NCBI GenBank assembly: GCA_002794035.1
Contig: PCXQ01000001.1
Span: forward strand, 18,388-82,387
Length of the DNA stretch: 64,000 nt
DNA from: Candidatus Yanofskybacteria bacterium CG10_big_fil_rev_8_21_14_0_10_36_16
Lineage (GTDB): Bacteria > Patescibacteria > Paceibacteria > 2-02-FULL-40-12 > IGHO2-01-FULL-4-A
Reading direction: 5' to 3'
The notes under the pieces are model-generated. The model saw only the letters and a list, made by a program, of their open reading frames with translations. It did not search any database and was not told the origin of the DNA. A program made the position numbers and the translations under genes. Each line of letters opens with the position of its first letter. The first letter of the stretch is position 1. Of this stretch, positions 32,949 to 40,715 are shown piece after piece.

Positions 32949-34570
32949 CTGCTCTATATGGTAGAGTAAGCACATCAAACCAAGAGGACCAGAAAACAAT
33001 TGAGAACCAAGTTGATGCTCTTAATGAGTTAGCGAACAAAAATGATTTTACCATTGTTCAAGAATATAAAGATGATGGTTGGTCCGGAGATATTTTAGCC
33101 AGACCGGCCCTTGATCAGCTAAGGCAAGATGCAAAAAGTAAAATATGGGATACTTTGTTAATTTACGATCCGGATAGGTTGGCCCGAAGATACTCATACC
33201 AGGAGTTGATTATGGACGAGTTAAAAGAGGCCGGGGTTGAAGTGATATTTATTACTGTATCTGCACCAAAAAATCCTGAAGATAAGATTTTGCATGGAGT
33301 TCGGGGGTTATTTGCAGAATATGAGAGGGTACGGATTACAGAACGTTTTCGTTTAGGAAAGCTCCGCAAGGTAAAAAACGGCCATGTATTAACAACGGAA
33401 GCCCCTTATGGCTATAACTACATAAGAGGAGACAGAGAAAGGCAAATACACGGTTATTATAAAATTAACCCCGAGGAAGCAGAGGTTGTAAAAAAGATTT
33501 TTCAGTGGATTGGGGATGAAAAACTAAATATCAGAGCTGTTGTAAGAAAATTAAAAGAAGTAGGAATTAAACCAAGAAAAGCCAAAAGAGGTGTTTGGGC
33601 TACGAGCACAATATCAACAATGCTAAAAAACGGGGCTTATATTGGAGAGGCACATTGGGGTAGTTCGTATGCAGTAGTACCCGAAAATCCAATCAAAAAA
33701 GAGAAGTATAAAAAAATGAAAAAAAGTAGCCGGAGAATAAAACCGAAAGAAGATTGGATAGCATCTAAAATACCTGTACCTGCCATAATAACCAAGGAGC
33801 TGTTTGCAAAGGTACAAAAACAACTAAAAACAAATTCCTCTCTATGTCCAAGAAATAAAAAATATACATATCTACTAGGCGGCAAAATACATTGTGTATG
33901 CGGTAAAACCAGAAGTGGAGTAGGCCCACAGCGCGGTAAGCATCTATACTATCGCTGTAATGACAGGATTTATAGCTTTCCTATACCTCCTACCTGTAAA
34001 GAACAAGCCATCAATGCAAGGATAGCTGATGAATTAGTTTGGAATAAAATAGCAAATCTTATGAGTTCACCGGAATTGTTAAAAAACCAAGCAGAAAAAT
34101 GGTCTGATTCTCGCAAGGTGGGGGCAAGATCTCATATTGGCGATATAGAAACAACAGAAAAGGAAATATTAAAGTTAAAAGCACAGGAGGATCGCTATAA
34201 TAAAGCATATGGTGCCGGGGTGTTTGATATAAACCAATTAAAAGAGTATGTTGCTCCGGTAAGAGAACGAATAGAATTGTTAAAATCCCAAATAGTCAAA
34301 ATCAAACAGGAAGAAAACCAGTCGCAAGACAATGCCCTCCCCTCGCTAGATGAAATCCGGTCATTTACGAAAGTAACAAGAAATGCTTTATTTAACTTGA
34401 ATTTTGAAATGAAAAGAGCCACAATTTTAAATGTTATAGATAAAATTATCGGTACACAAAAACAATTGAAGGTGTATGGTCAAGTGCCGATAACACAAAA
34501 TTATGTCACATACAAAACTAGCTATCGGTATAGTCGGGTTGCCCAATGTTGGAAAATCAACATTATTTAA
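32927..34570 (+). CDS. Large serine recombinase (site-specific integrase)
   Basis: 547 aa. N-terminal resolvase domain ALYGRVSTSNQ with catalytic Ser near residue 15, then WDTLLIYDPDRLARR and AEYERVRITERFRLG. Recombinase domain (YGYNYIRGD...), then a zinc beta-ribbon with CVCGKTRSG and later YYRCND / TCKE, then a coiled coil. It integrates or excises DNA by a phospho-Ser intermediate. The last 22 codons overlap the first 68 nt of ychF in another frame, suggesting that insertion into the start of ychF set this C-terminus. Confidence 0.95.
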   Translation: MEKTKRLAALYGRVSTSNQEDQKTIENQVDALNELANKNDFTIVQEYKDDGWSGDILARPALDQLRQDAKSKIWDTLLIYDPDRLARRYSYQELIMDELKEAGVEVIFITVSAPKNPEDKILHGVRGLFAEYERVRITERFRLGKLRKVKNGHVLTTEAPYGYNYIRGDRERQIHGYYKINPEEAEVVKKIFQWIGDEKLNIRAVVRKLKEVGIKPRKAKRGVWATSTISTMLKNGAYIGEAHWGSSYAVVPENPIKKEKYKKMKKSSRRIKPKEDWIASKIPVPAIITKELFAKVQKQLKTNSSLCPRNKKYTYLLGGKIHCVCGKTRSGVGPQRGKHLYYRCNDRIYSFPIPPTCKEQAINARIADELVWNKIANLMSSPELLKNQAEKWSDSRKVGARSHIGDIETTEKEILKLKAQEDRYNKAYGAGVFDINQLKEYVAPVRERIELLKSQIVKIKQEENQSQDNALPSLDEIRSFTKVTRNALFNLNFEMKRATILNVIDKIIGTQKQLKVYGQVPITQNYVTYKTSYRYSRVAQCWKINII

Positions 34571-35651
34571 TGCCCTGACTAAAAAACAAGTAGATATTTC
34601 TAATTATGCTTTTACAACGATCGACCCAAATGTCGGGGTTGTTGGGGTACCTGATGAAAGATTAGATAAATTGGCCAAGATGTCTAATTCCGAGAAAATT
34701 ACCCCTACGGCCATTGAATTTATTGATATCGCAGGTCTTATTAAGGGCGCAGCAGAAGGAGAAGGGTTGGGTAATAAGTTTTTAGCTAATATTCGTGAAG
34801 TAGATGCCATTGCTCACGTAGTAAGGGTTTTTCCCGCCGGAGGCGGGTCCGCTCATGGCGGAGAAATACAGCATGTGCACAAAAATATTGATCCGGTAAA
34901 TGATATTGAAATAATCAATCTGGAATTAATAATGGCTGATTTGCAGACTATTGAAAGAAGATTAAGGGAGACAAAAGGCAATGACCCTGCCAAGACTTTT
35001 GAAAAAGAGGTGTTAAACAAACTTAAAGAAAATTTAGAAAAAGAAATTCTTGCAATAAACATTTTATTTACTGAAAAAGAACAAGAAATTGTTCGTGGGT
35101 TACATCTTTTAACCAACAAAAAAGTTATATATGCCTTTAATGTGGCAGAACAACAGTTGAAAGACAATTGGCAGCCTAACAAAGAATTGCTTGATGTTAT
35201 AAAAAACAATGAATTTGTTGTTGTCTCAAATACGTTTGAACAATTGCTATCTGAATCAGACCCTGAAGAAAAAAAGGTTTATCTTGAAGAACTAGGTTTA
35301 AAATATAGCGGTTTAGATCAGCTTATAAAAAAAGGATACAAGGCTCTTGGTTTAATTACATTTTTGACAACTGGTCCTAAAGAAACACGTGCTTGGACAG
35401 CTCATGAGGGTGATTCTATCCCCCGTGCGTCATCTGCTATCCATACTGATTTTGAAGAAAAATTTATTAAAGCCGATGTGATAAATTGGCAAACACTTTT
35501 AGATGTAGCGGTCCATTCGGCGGATTCGGGTTCCTCATCACAAGCAGGCTCAGGCCAAGCTTGGTCTAAAGCAAAAGAGCTTGGCAAGATGAGAACAGTT
35601 GGTAAAGATTACATAATTCAAGAAGGTGATGTAGTCGAGATTAAAATTTGA
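34503..35651 (+). CDS. ychF: YchF/OLA1-type ATPase
   Basis: 382 aa. Obg-family P-loop protein that prefers ATP and binds ribosomes. G1 GLPNVGKSTLFNALTK near residue 11, G3 IDIAGLIKGAAEGEGLGNKF, TGS domain at the end (GDVVEIKI). Two short inserts stand out: PAGGGSAHGG near residue 113 (34833-34862, repeat shared with aspS) and a Ser/Gly/Ala stretch near residue 340 (35519-35569). The stop is TGA. The 5' end overlaps the serine recombinase ORF by 68 nt. The last 24 bases recur in diverged form at 35742-35765. Confidence 0.96.
   Translation: MSHTKLAIGIVGLPNVGKSTLFNALTKKQVDISNYAFTTIDPNVGVVGVPDERLDKLAKMSNSEKITPTAIEFIDIAGLIKGAAEGEGLGNKFLANIREVDAIAHVVRVFPAGGGSAHGGEIQHVHKNIDPVNDIEIINLELIMADLQTIERRLRETKGNDPAKTFEKEVLNKLKENLEKEILAINILFTEKEQEIVRGLHLLTNKKVIYAFNVAEQQLKDNWQPNKELLDVIKNNEFVVVSNTFEQLLSESDPEEKKVYLEELGLKYSGLDQLIKKGYKALGLITFLTTGPKETRAWTAHEGDSIPRASSAIHTDFEEKFIKADVINWQTLLDVAVHSADSGSSSQAGSGQAWSKAKELGKMRTVGKDYIIQEGDVVEIKI
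34833..34862 (+). repeat. 30-bp in-frame palindromic repeat in ychF
   Basis: 30 bp with 24/30 identity, no gaps, to 42210-42239 in aspS: shared CCCGCC, CGGGTCCGC and GGCGGA blocks. Internal complementarity (CCGCC/GGCGG) makes it a hairpin. It codes for PAGGGSAHGG here. Confidence 0.8.
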
Positions 35652-35765
35652 TCTTGACTACATCACTGTAAGAAGGCCGAACATTTTCTTGGTTTTTTGT
35701 AGAAAATGTGAAGGTGTCGAAATAATTCAATTATTTCGACAGATGTTGTTGAAATTAAAATATAG
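35628..35765 (+). repeat. Diverged duplicate of the ychF 3' end flanking palindromes
   Basis: 35742-35765 codes in one frame for DVVEIKI and a stop, the same peptide as the gene end at 35628-35651, with mostly silent differences. The 90 bases between hold hairpins: GATGTAGTC/GACTACATC, ACATTTTCT/AGAAAATGT, and a perfect TGTCGAAATAATT-C-mirror. Confidence 0.7.
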
Positions 35766-35782
35766 AATAAACAGTAGTTTTT

Positions 35783-35808
35783 AAAAACCCCGCCAAGGCG
35801 GGGTTTTT
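35783..35808. terminator. Bidirectional intrinsic terminator
   Basis: AAAAACCCCGCC-AA-GGCGGGGTTTTT between convergent genes; one of several near-identical terminators in the window. Confidence 0.9.
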
Positions 35809-35838
35809 GATTTTATTTAAGATTTGAACTCTTTATAA

Positions 35839-36381
35839 TTATAATTCATTACAGTAATTTTTTGTATTGCAGGAACCGGTTAAGTCCTGGAATTGCTTAC
35901 ATTTATCACCGTCTTTAGAAAACAGTTGGCAAAAACCTAAATAGTTTCCTTGATTATCAAAATGATATACTCCACCTTCAGATATGGGGCTTTCTACAAC
36001 TTTCCAAATTGGGCTGCCATCTACTTCAACACAAAAAAATGCACTTTGCGATCCTCCTTGAAACAAATGTGTTATGTTGTTTTGGTCCTTGAATTCATGT
36101 TCTCCCGATCGAGTGCACAATGTTTTAACAATTAAAGGCATTTTGTCGCCGACAATTTGTTGGCTGGTGCTTGCAGAAGTTTTATCTAGATGCCATCCAA
36201 AAGGTGTGTTTAGTGGCCAGATATTTTCGAGAAAAGCAAAAGCAAGCCAAGCAATAACAAAACCAGAAAGCAACAATAAAAATGATTCTAGTTTTGCACG
36301 TTGAACCTGCTCAAAACTATATCCGTCTTGAGGGAGGTTAGCAGAGGAAGAGCTTTCTTTTTGAGGATTTTGATTATCCAC
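35839..36381 (-). CDS. TM-anchored extracytoplasmic protein, paralogue of 60214-61467
   Basis: 180 aa. Residues 31-50 form one TM helix (LLLLSGFVIAWLAFAFLE) after a polar N-terminus; the rest is probably outside. The TM and flanking WPLNTPFG, and the C-terminal block (LIVKTLCTR, FQGGSQSAFFC, YHFDNQGNYLGFCQ, and a Cys-rich end), align with the 60.2 kb gene. Six or so Cys suggest disulfides. Family not recognised; two copies in 25 kb suggests a lineage-specific surface protein. Confidence 0.75.
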   Translation of the reverse strand: MDNQNPQKESSSSANLPQDGYSFEQVQRAKLESFLLLLSGFVIAWLAFAFLENIWPLNTPFGWHLDKTSASTSQQIVGDKMPLIVKTLCTRSGEHEFKDQNNITHLFQGGSQSAFFCVEVDGSPIWKVVESPISEGGVYHFDNQGNYLGFCQLFSKDGDKCKQFQDLTGSCNTKNYCNEL

Positions 36382-36731
36382 TTTATAAATGGCTAAAACA
36401 CTTTAACAAAAGTGTGCATTAAATTAAAATAACCACTTGTGTTAAAGCGTTAGATTACTAATTAAAGTGTCAAAGTATCTTTTATACGAAAGGTGAGGCA
36501 AATGGCCACAGGTTGTTTATGTATGCGAATGCTACGTATGCGATCGCAAAACTGGTCAACATGAGCATAAAAAACTCTGTTTTTATTCTCTTCGTGTTGT
36601 TTTGGGATTGGACCATGTAATTATTACTCAATATATTTGCATGATGCAAAATAAATAAAGAGCAGATTAGGAACTTTTTATTACTACTAATATTATATCA
36701 CTAATATTTCAAAATATTATAAACAGTTATT
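36382..36731. other. Gene-poor stretch with a possible frameshifted small gene
   Basis: 350 bases. AT-rich with short repeats (AAAGTGT, TTAAAGTGT). The only coding-like signal is at 36502-36658, described separately; nothing else is seen. Confidence 0.5.
36502..36658 (+). pseudogene. Possible frameshifted small zinc-finger gene
   Basis: AGGTGAGG precedes ATG 36502, whose frame stops after 20 codons. A +1-shifted frame is open without any start codon to TAA 36656-36658 and reads CECYVCDRKTGQHEHKKLC, a Cys/His pattern like a zinc finger. A single indel between would join them. It could be a broken gene, a sequence error or chance. Confidence 0.3.
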
Positions 36732-36757
36732 AAAAAACCCGCTAAGGCGGGGTTTTT
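36732..36757. terminator. Intrinsic terminator of sod
   Basis: AAAAACCCGC-TAA-GGCGGGGTTTTT, same family as 35783. Confidence 0.85.
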
Positions 36758-36761
36758 AATT

Positions 36762-37364
36762 TTATATTTTTAATTCTTGTGCTTTCCTAAATAATTCATT
36801 TGCTGCTTCCCAATTTAAATTCTTAAAGAAGTTGTCTATATAAGTTTTTCTATCAGAACCAGTATCCATGAAGTATGAGTGTTCGTATACATCGCAGGTT
36901 ATTATTGGTATTGCCCCCCATATTCCCCCATGGTTGTGGGCGTCACAGTTGAATACTCTAAGCTCGCCAACATTAGCGTCCCAAGCAAGAATTGTCCAAC
37001 CTCGGGCTGCCATAGCACAGGCAGTAAAGTACTTTTGAAACTGTTCAACTGACCCATATTTAGCAGAAATTGCTTCAGCTAGCTCCCCCGTTGACTTGCC
37101 ATCGCCTCCCAAAATATCAAAATATTTTTCATGAAGGTAAACTCCGTTATTTGCAAAACTCTCGCCATTTTTTAGAGAGCGCAGTTCGCTATAAGTTTGA
37201 TTTCCTTCAGGGTTATCACTTTTGGCAATATCTGTCAGACGTTCTTTTATAGAATTGCTTTTATCAACATAGCCTTTGTATAGTTTGCCGTGGTGAGTTT
37301 CTATTGTTTTTGAGGAGATACCTTCTAGCTCTTTATCAAAAGGCAGTGGTTTGTGATTGTACAT
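36762..37364 (-). CDS. sod: Superoxide dismutase (Fe/Mn family)
   Basis: 200 aa. Converts superoxide to O2 and H2O2. Metal-ligand regions: THHGKLYKGYV near residue 24, NNGVYLHEKYF near residue 72, and CDVYEHSYFMD near residue 158 (Asp and His ligands); GWTILAWD is the dimer-core motif. It is cytoplasmic (no signal peptide). Fe or Mn use cannot be decided by eye. It is next to a glutaredoxin on the same strand, together an oxidative-stress pair. Confidence 0.95.
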   Translation of the reverse strand: MYNHKPLPFDKELEGISSKTIETHHGKLYKGYVDKSNSIKERLTDIAKSDNPEGNQTYSELRSLKNGESFANNGVYLHEKYFDILGGDGKSTGELAEAISAKYGSVEQFQKYFTACAMAARGWTILAWDANVGELRVFNCDAHNHGGIWGAIPIITCDVYEHSYFMDTGSDRKTYIDNFFKNLNWEAANELFRKAQELKI

Positions 37365-37433
37365 GCTAATTTGTCCAAGGGTATATCGATTGGGTAACTG
37401 TCTGTTCCCGTTCGTTTTATTGCGCTCGGACAG

Positions 37434-37673
37434 TTAGTTGGTTATGCCGAGGGCTTTATTTACTCTTTCTTTATCAAATCCTACTATAACTTTGTCATCT
37501 ATAACTATTACGGGTACGGCCATTGAACCGCTTTTTTCTACCATTTCTTGCCTTTTTTGTGCATCTGAAACAACATCATATGCTTCATATGCAATATTTT
37601 TTTCATTGAAATATTCTTTTGCCATTTTGCAAAAATGACATGTAGGGGTGGTGTAAATTTGAACCTTAGCCAT
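37434..37673 (-). CDS. Glutaredoxin-like thiol-disulfide protein
   Basis: 79 aa thioredoxin fold. Active site TPTCHFCKMAKE (CxxC near residues 12-15), cis-Pro MAVPVIVID near residue 52, and glycine-rich VGFD near the end. Size and layout match NrdH/GrxC-type glutaredoxins. It may reduce ribonucleotide reductase or other disulfides. Located 69 bp upstream of sod on the same strand. Confidence 0.93.
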   Translation of the reverse strand: MAKVQIYTTPTCHFCKMAKEYFNEKNIAYEAYDVVSDAQKRQEMVEKSGSMAVPVIVIDDKVIVGFDKERVNKALGITN

Positions 37674-37847
37674 AATAAAATATTAGCCAACGAATTTTGT
37701 GTATATACTACAAGCTTAGTATAAACTTGCAATTCGTGGACATTAATTAAGTTTATTAATTATATCACAGCTATCCTATTGTTGCCAAAAAGCAGTAAAT
37801 GGGCAATAATACATCAATGTTCCTTAACACATATAGGTGGTATACAA

Positions 37848-38759
37848 ATGAAGACAAAGCTTGGTTTATTGATTATATTAATTTGTTTTTTTAAAAATAC
37901 TGTTTGGGCTATGACTGAAAGCGAAAGAGATAATAAAATAGATGAATTTGTGGTTCATTTTGGTAACAGTGAAGCTGAACTTGCCCTTGAGATAGCTGAA
38001 GATCTTTCCGCATCTTTTCCTGAAGATCCTTATTTTAATATTTTAAAATCAAGGGCTATAGGCCAACTGATTAAAAATAAGATTTTAGAGGGATACAAAC
38101 TTAAGAACATAAGAAATGGTCCATATTTCCAAGAATTAAGTACAAGATTTTATGCGGAAATAGATAGTGGATTAAAAAAGTTAGAAGGAGACAATAGCGT
38201 AAAAGGCAAATATCTGAGAGGGGTTTTGTTGGGATCCAAAGGAACTTTTGTTCAAATATTTATTGCTGAATTTAATATATTATCTCCTATTAAATCGCGT
38301 AATAATTATCAGGCAGCAGATAAGCTTGGCGCTAATGGCTTGGAGTTAATAATGGAAGCCCTTGAGGAAGATCCTTCGCTTTGTCCTGCTAAGTTTGTGA
38401 TAGCAAAGACAAAATATGAGATGTCCAAACTAGGTTTTGTTGAGAGAACAATAATAAGCAATTCTAACTCCTTGACCTTTAAACTTCTAGGAAGAAATTT
38501 TGATGTAGGAGAGGCTTGGGATTGGATAAACCAAACTTATTGGTGTGCCTCCCCGTATTATTACCAGAAAGAAATTAATTGGGATAAAATATTTGTTTAT
38601 AAAGAAATGACGATGGATTACTGTATTAATGGCAATTTAGACAAAGATGGCCATAAAAGGCTGTTAGAGATACTAGATGTGCTTTGCAATAAGTTTCCCA
38701 AGAATAACCAAATAAGGAAAGAGAAAAATATTGTTGAATTTCATCTTGATAGATTTTAA
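37848..38759 (+). CDS. Secreted helical protein, unknown
   Basis: 303 aa from ATG 37848 (AGGTGG upstream); the longer ORF is rejected because a classical signal peptide starts here (KTKLGLLIILICFFKN, cleavage after VWA). The mature part is helical with repeated acidic helices (EAELALEIAEDLSASFPEDP), suggestive of TPR-like repeats, and four scattered Cys. Not recognised. Followed by a terminator. Confidence 0.7.
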   Translation: MKTKLGLLIILICFFKNTVWAMTESERDNKIDEFVVHFGNSEAELALEIAEDLSASFPEDPYFNILKSRAIGQLIKNKILEGYKLKNIRNGPYFQELSTRFYAEIDSGLKKLEGDNSVKGKYLRGVLLGSKGTFVQIFIAEFNILSPIKSRNNYQAADKLGANGLELIMEALEEDPSLCPAKFVIAKTKYEMSKLGFVERTIISNSNSLTFKLLGRNFDVGEAWDWINQTYWCASPYYYQKEINWDKIFVYKEMTMDYCINGNLDKDGHKRLLEILDVLCNKFPKNNQIRKEKNIVEFHLDRF

Positions 38760-38765
38760 AATGTT

Positions 38766-38796
38766 AAACCCGTCAAGGACACATTGGCGGGTTTTT
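38766..38796 (+). terminator. Intrinsic terminator
   Basis: AAACCCG-T-CAA, loop, TTG-G-CGGGTTTTT, just after the secreted-protein gene. Confidence 0.8.
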
Positions 38797-38842
38797 GTTA
38801 TAATTATATTTATTTTAGTGGTTTTTTATTAATGTAAAAATT

Positions 38843-39250
38843 ATGGGTTGGATAATTAAAATCGTTGCTTTTGTTGCCGTGGTTTCTTTAACTAGTGGTT
38901 TTGTTATAACTAAAGTTCCTGATCTAAAGCAAAAAGTGGTTGAATATATAAACCCAGCAGAAAAAGAAAGACGTATATTGGGAGAACTGGACCAGGTGCT
39001 TGAAGATTTGGAAGATACAGCAATGCAAGTAAGCGATTTTGACAGCCCTGAAGAGGTTCGGGAAAAAATTTCTAAGGCGGCAGAACTTATAAACAAGGCT
39101 CAAGATTTAAGATTGCAGGCTCAGGAAGCAAATGATAAGGATCAAGGTCTTGTAAGATCCGGAATGACTCGAATTATTGATTCCTTTACTAGCAAGACAA
39201 TTCCTGAAATTACAGATGAGTTGAAAGCCGAGATATGCAAAGAGCAGTAG
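38843..39250 (+). CDS. TM-anchored coiled-coil protein, unknown
   Basis: 135 aa. Residues 3-22 are one TM helix; residues 45-110 are charged helix, probably coiled coil (ILGELDQVLEDLEDT). No signature. A large palindrome lies right after the stop. Confidence 0.65.
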   Translation: MGWIIKIVAFVAVVSLTSGFVITKVPDLKQKVVEYINPAEKERRILGELDQVLEDLEDTAMQVSDFDSPEEVREKISKAAELINKAQDLRLQAQEANDKDQGLVRSGMTRIIDSFTSKTIPEITDELKAEICKEQ

Positions 39251-39333
39251 TAAGTAGCATGTAGCAAGTATTATGCAAAAAAATCTAGATTTTAATCTAG
39301 ATTTTTTATTCTTGCTACTGACTACTGGCTACT
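39247..39333. repeat. Large imperfect palindrome made of heptamer-like units
   Basis: Left arm AGTAGTA, AGTAGCA, TGTAGCA, AGTATTA is mirrored by CTTGCTACTGACTACTGGCTAC on the right; the centre AAAAAATCTAGATT/AATCTAGATTTTTT is a perfect inverted repeat. It can act as a terminator for the 38843 gene. Confidence 0.7.
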
Positions 39334-39631
39334 AAAACAATAGTGGTGGGATTTTTGAGTCTACTAAAAATATTATAAGTCCGATTATCGCGCCAACGGC
39401 CGATATCAACACAAAAGTCGCGGGCCCCTCCCTCGCTGGCTAGGGATCCACTCCCGCTCCTTGAAACCTTGCGGTTTCAATACTTCCACTATGGGGAAAC
39501 ACCCAGTTTCCCCAGCCCCCCTTCTGATTTCGGATGATATCAGTTTTTTGTTGATTAAAACAATAGTGGTGGGATTTTTGAGTCTACTAAAAATATTATA
39601 AGTCCGATTATCGCGCCAACGGCCGATATCA
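39333..39631 (-). repeat. 76-bp duplication of the mraY 3' end with GC-rich spacer
   Basis: 39333-39408 is identical to 39556-39631, the last 25 codons and stop of mraY. The 147 bases between (39409-39555) are GC-rich and contain small hairpins (GGGGAAAC/GTTTCCCC). Exact identity suggests a recent event, or selection or gene conversion. Confidence 0.93.
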
Positions 39632-40628
39632 TCCAAAATCTCATGGTGATTTGGGTTTCATGCCAGCCCTTGGCCTCGAAATGGTGGTGTATGGGAGTAG
39701 ATAGGAAAATCTTTTTGCCTCGTAATTTTTTTGAGGTTATTTGAACTATCACAGATAAAGATTCACCAACAAACACTAGGGCTATAATTGGTAAAAGCAA
39801 AGCGGTATTGGTTAGCATGGCAATAATACCCAGAACAACCCCCAAAGACATTGACCCCGTGTCGCCCATAAAAAATTTGGCAGGATAAATATTGAACCAC
39901 AAAAATGCTACAAGAGCTCCCATGATGGATGCTATAAACACAACGAGATCCATCCTTTCTTGAACAAAAGCTATTGCGCCATAAGCGGCAAACATGGTTA
40001 AGAAGGTTCCACCAGCAAGTCCATCAAGGCCATCAGTTTCATTTGCTGAAAATGCAGTCGCTACGATAATAAATATAAAGAATGGAATGTACCACCACCC
40101 TATTGCCATGTCTCCTGCAAAAGGTATGTTTATTGAATTAAAGTCCAATTTAAAGAAGAACCACCATGCACCTCCTGTAGCAACAAGGAGGTAAAGACCT
40201 ATTCTGTGGCGCATTTTAAGGCCTCCTCCGTTAGGTCCTATTCGAAATACTCCAAAAAGATCATCTGCCAACCCAAACATTGCAGCAACAAAAAGAGCGC
40301 CTAATGGCAACAGTGTCTGTGCACGAGATAGAAAATTCCAATCAGACCAAGTTCCGTTGTAAAGGCTGGCAAAAAAAGAAAAACCAAGAGTTACGATTAT
40401 TACAGTTGCCCAAACTACTACCCCGCCCATAGTGGGTGTTCCTTCTTTTTTTTTGTGCAGTTTATTAAAAATGGGTGCCGAATCGCTTCCTTTTAATTGC
40501 TTGCCAAGATTGTTTTTTTGGATAACTTTATTCCATGCGGGTGTTAATATTATTGCAATAAAAAAAGATAGTGTCGCCACCACGAAAACTCTGACAACGT
40601 TAAAAACAGTAAATGTTTCGCCTATCAA
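39555..40628 (-). CDS. mraY: MraY, phospho-MurNAc-pentapeptide translocase
   Basis: 357 aa, about ten TM helices. Transfers phospho-MurNAc-pentapeptide to undecaprenyl phosphate (lipid I). Signatures: KKEGTPTMGGVVVW near residue 55, NETDGLDGLAGGT near residue 195, GDTGSMSLG near residue 260, and HHHFEAKGWHETQI near residue 315 (the His-rich MraY motif). The 3' end is duplicated downstream. Confidence 0.96.
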   Translation of the reverse strand: MIGETFTVFNVVRVFVVATLSFFIAIILTPAWNKVIQKNNLGKQLKGSDSAPIFNKLHKKKEGTPTMGGVVVWATVIIVTLGFSFFASLYNGTWSDWNFLSRAQTLLPLGALFVAAMFGLADDLFGVFRIGPNGGGLKMRHRIGLYLLVATGGAWWFFFKLDFNSINIPFAGDMAIGWWYIPFFIFIIVATAFSANETDGLDGLAGGTFLTMFAAYGAIAFVQERMDLVVFIASIMGALVAFLWFNIYPAKFFMGDTGSMSLGVVLGIIAMLTNTALLLPIIALVFVGESLSVIVQITSKKLRGKKIFLSTPIHHHFEAKGWHETQITMRFWMISAVGAIIGLIIFLVDSKIPPLLF

Positions 40629-40715
40629 TTAAGAAATATCTATACAAAAATAAAAATTTATACAAATATACCGGTTTCAGTCTATATATTTGTAACAGAT
40701 TTGTAATTTCGTAGA

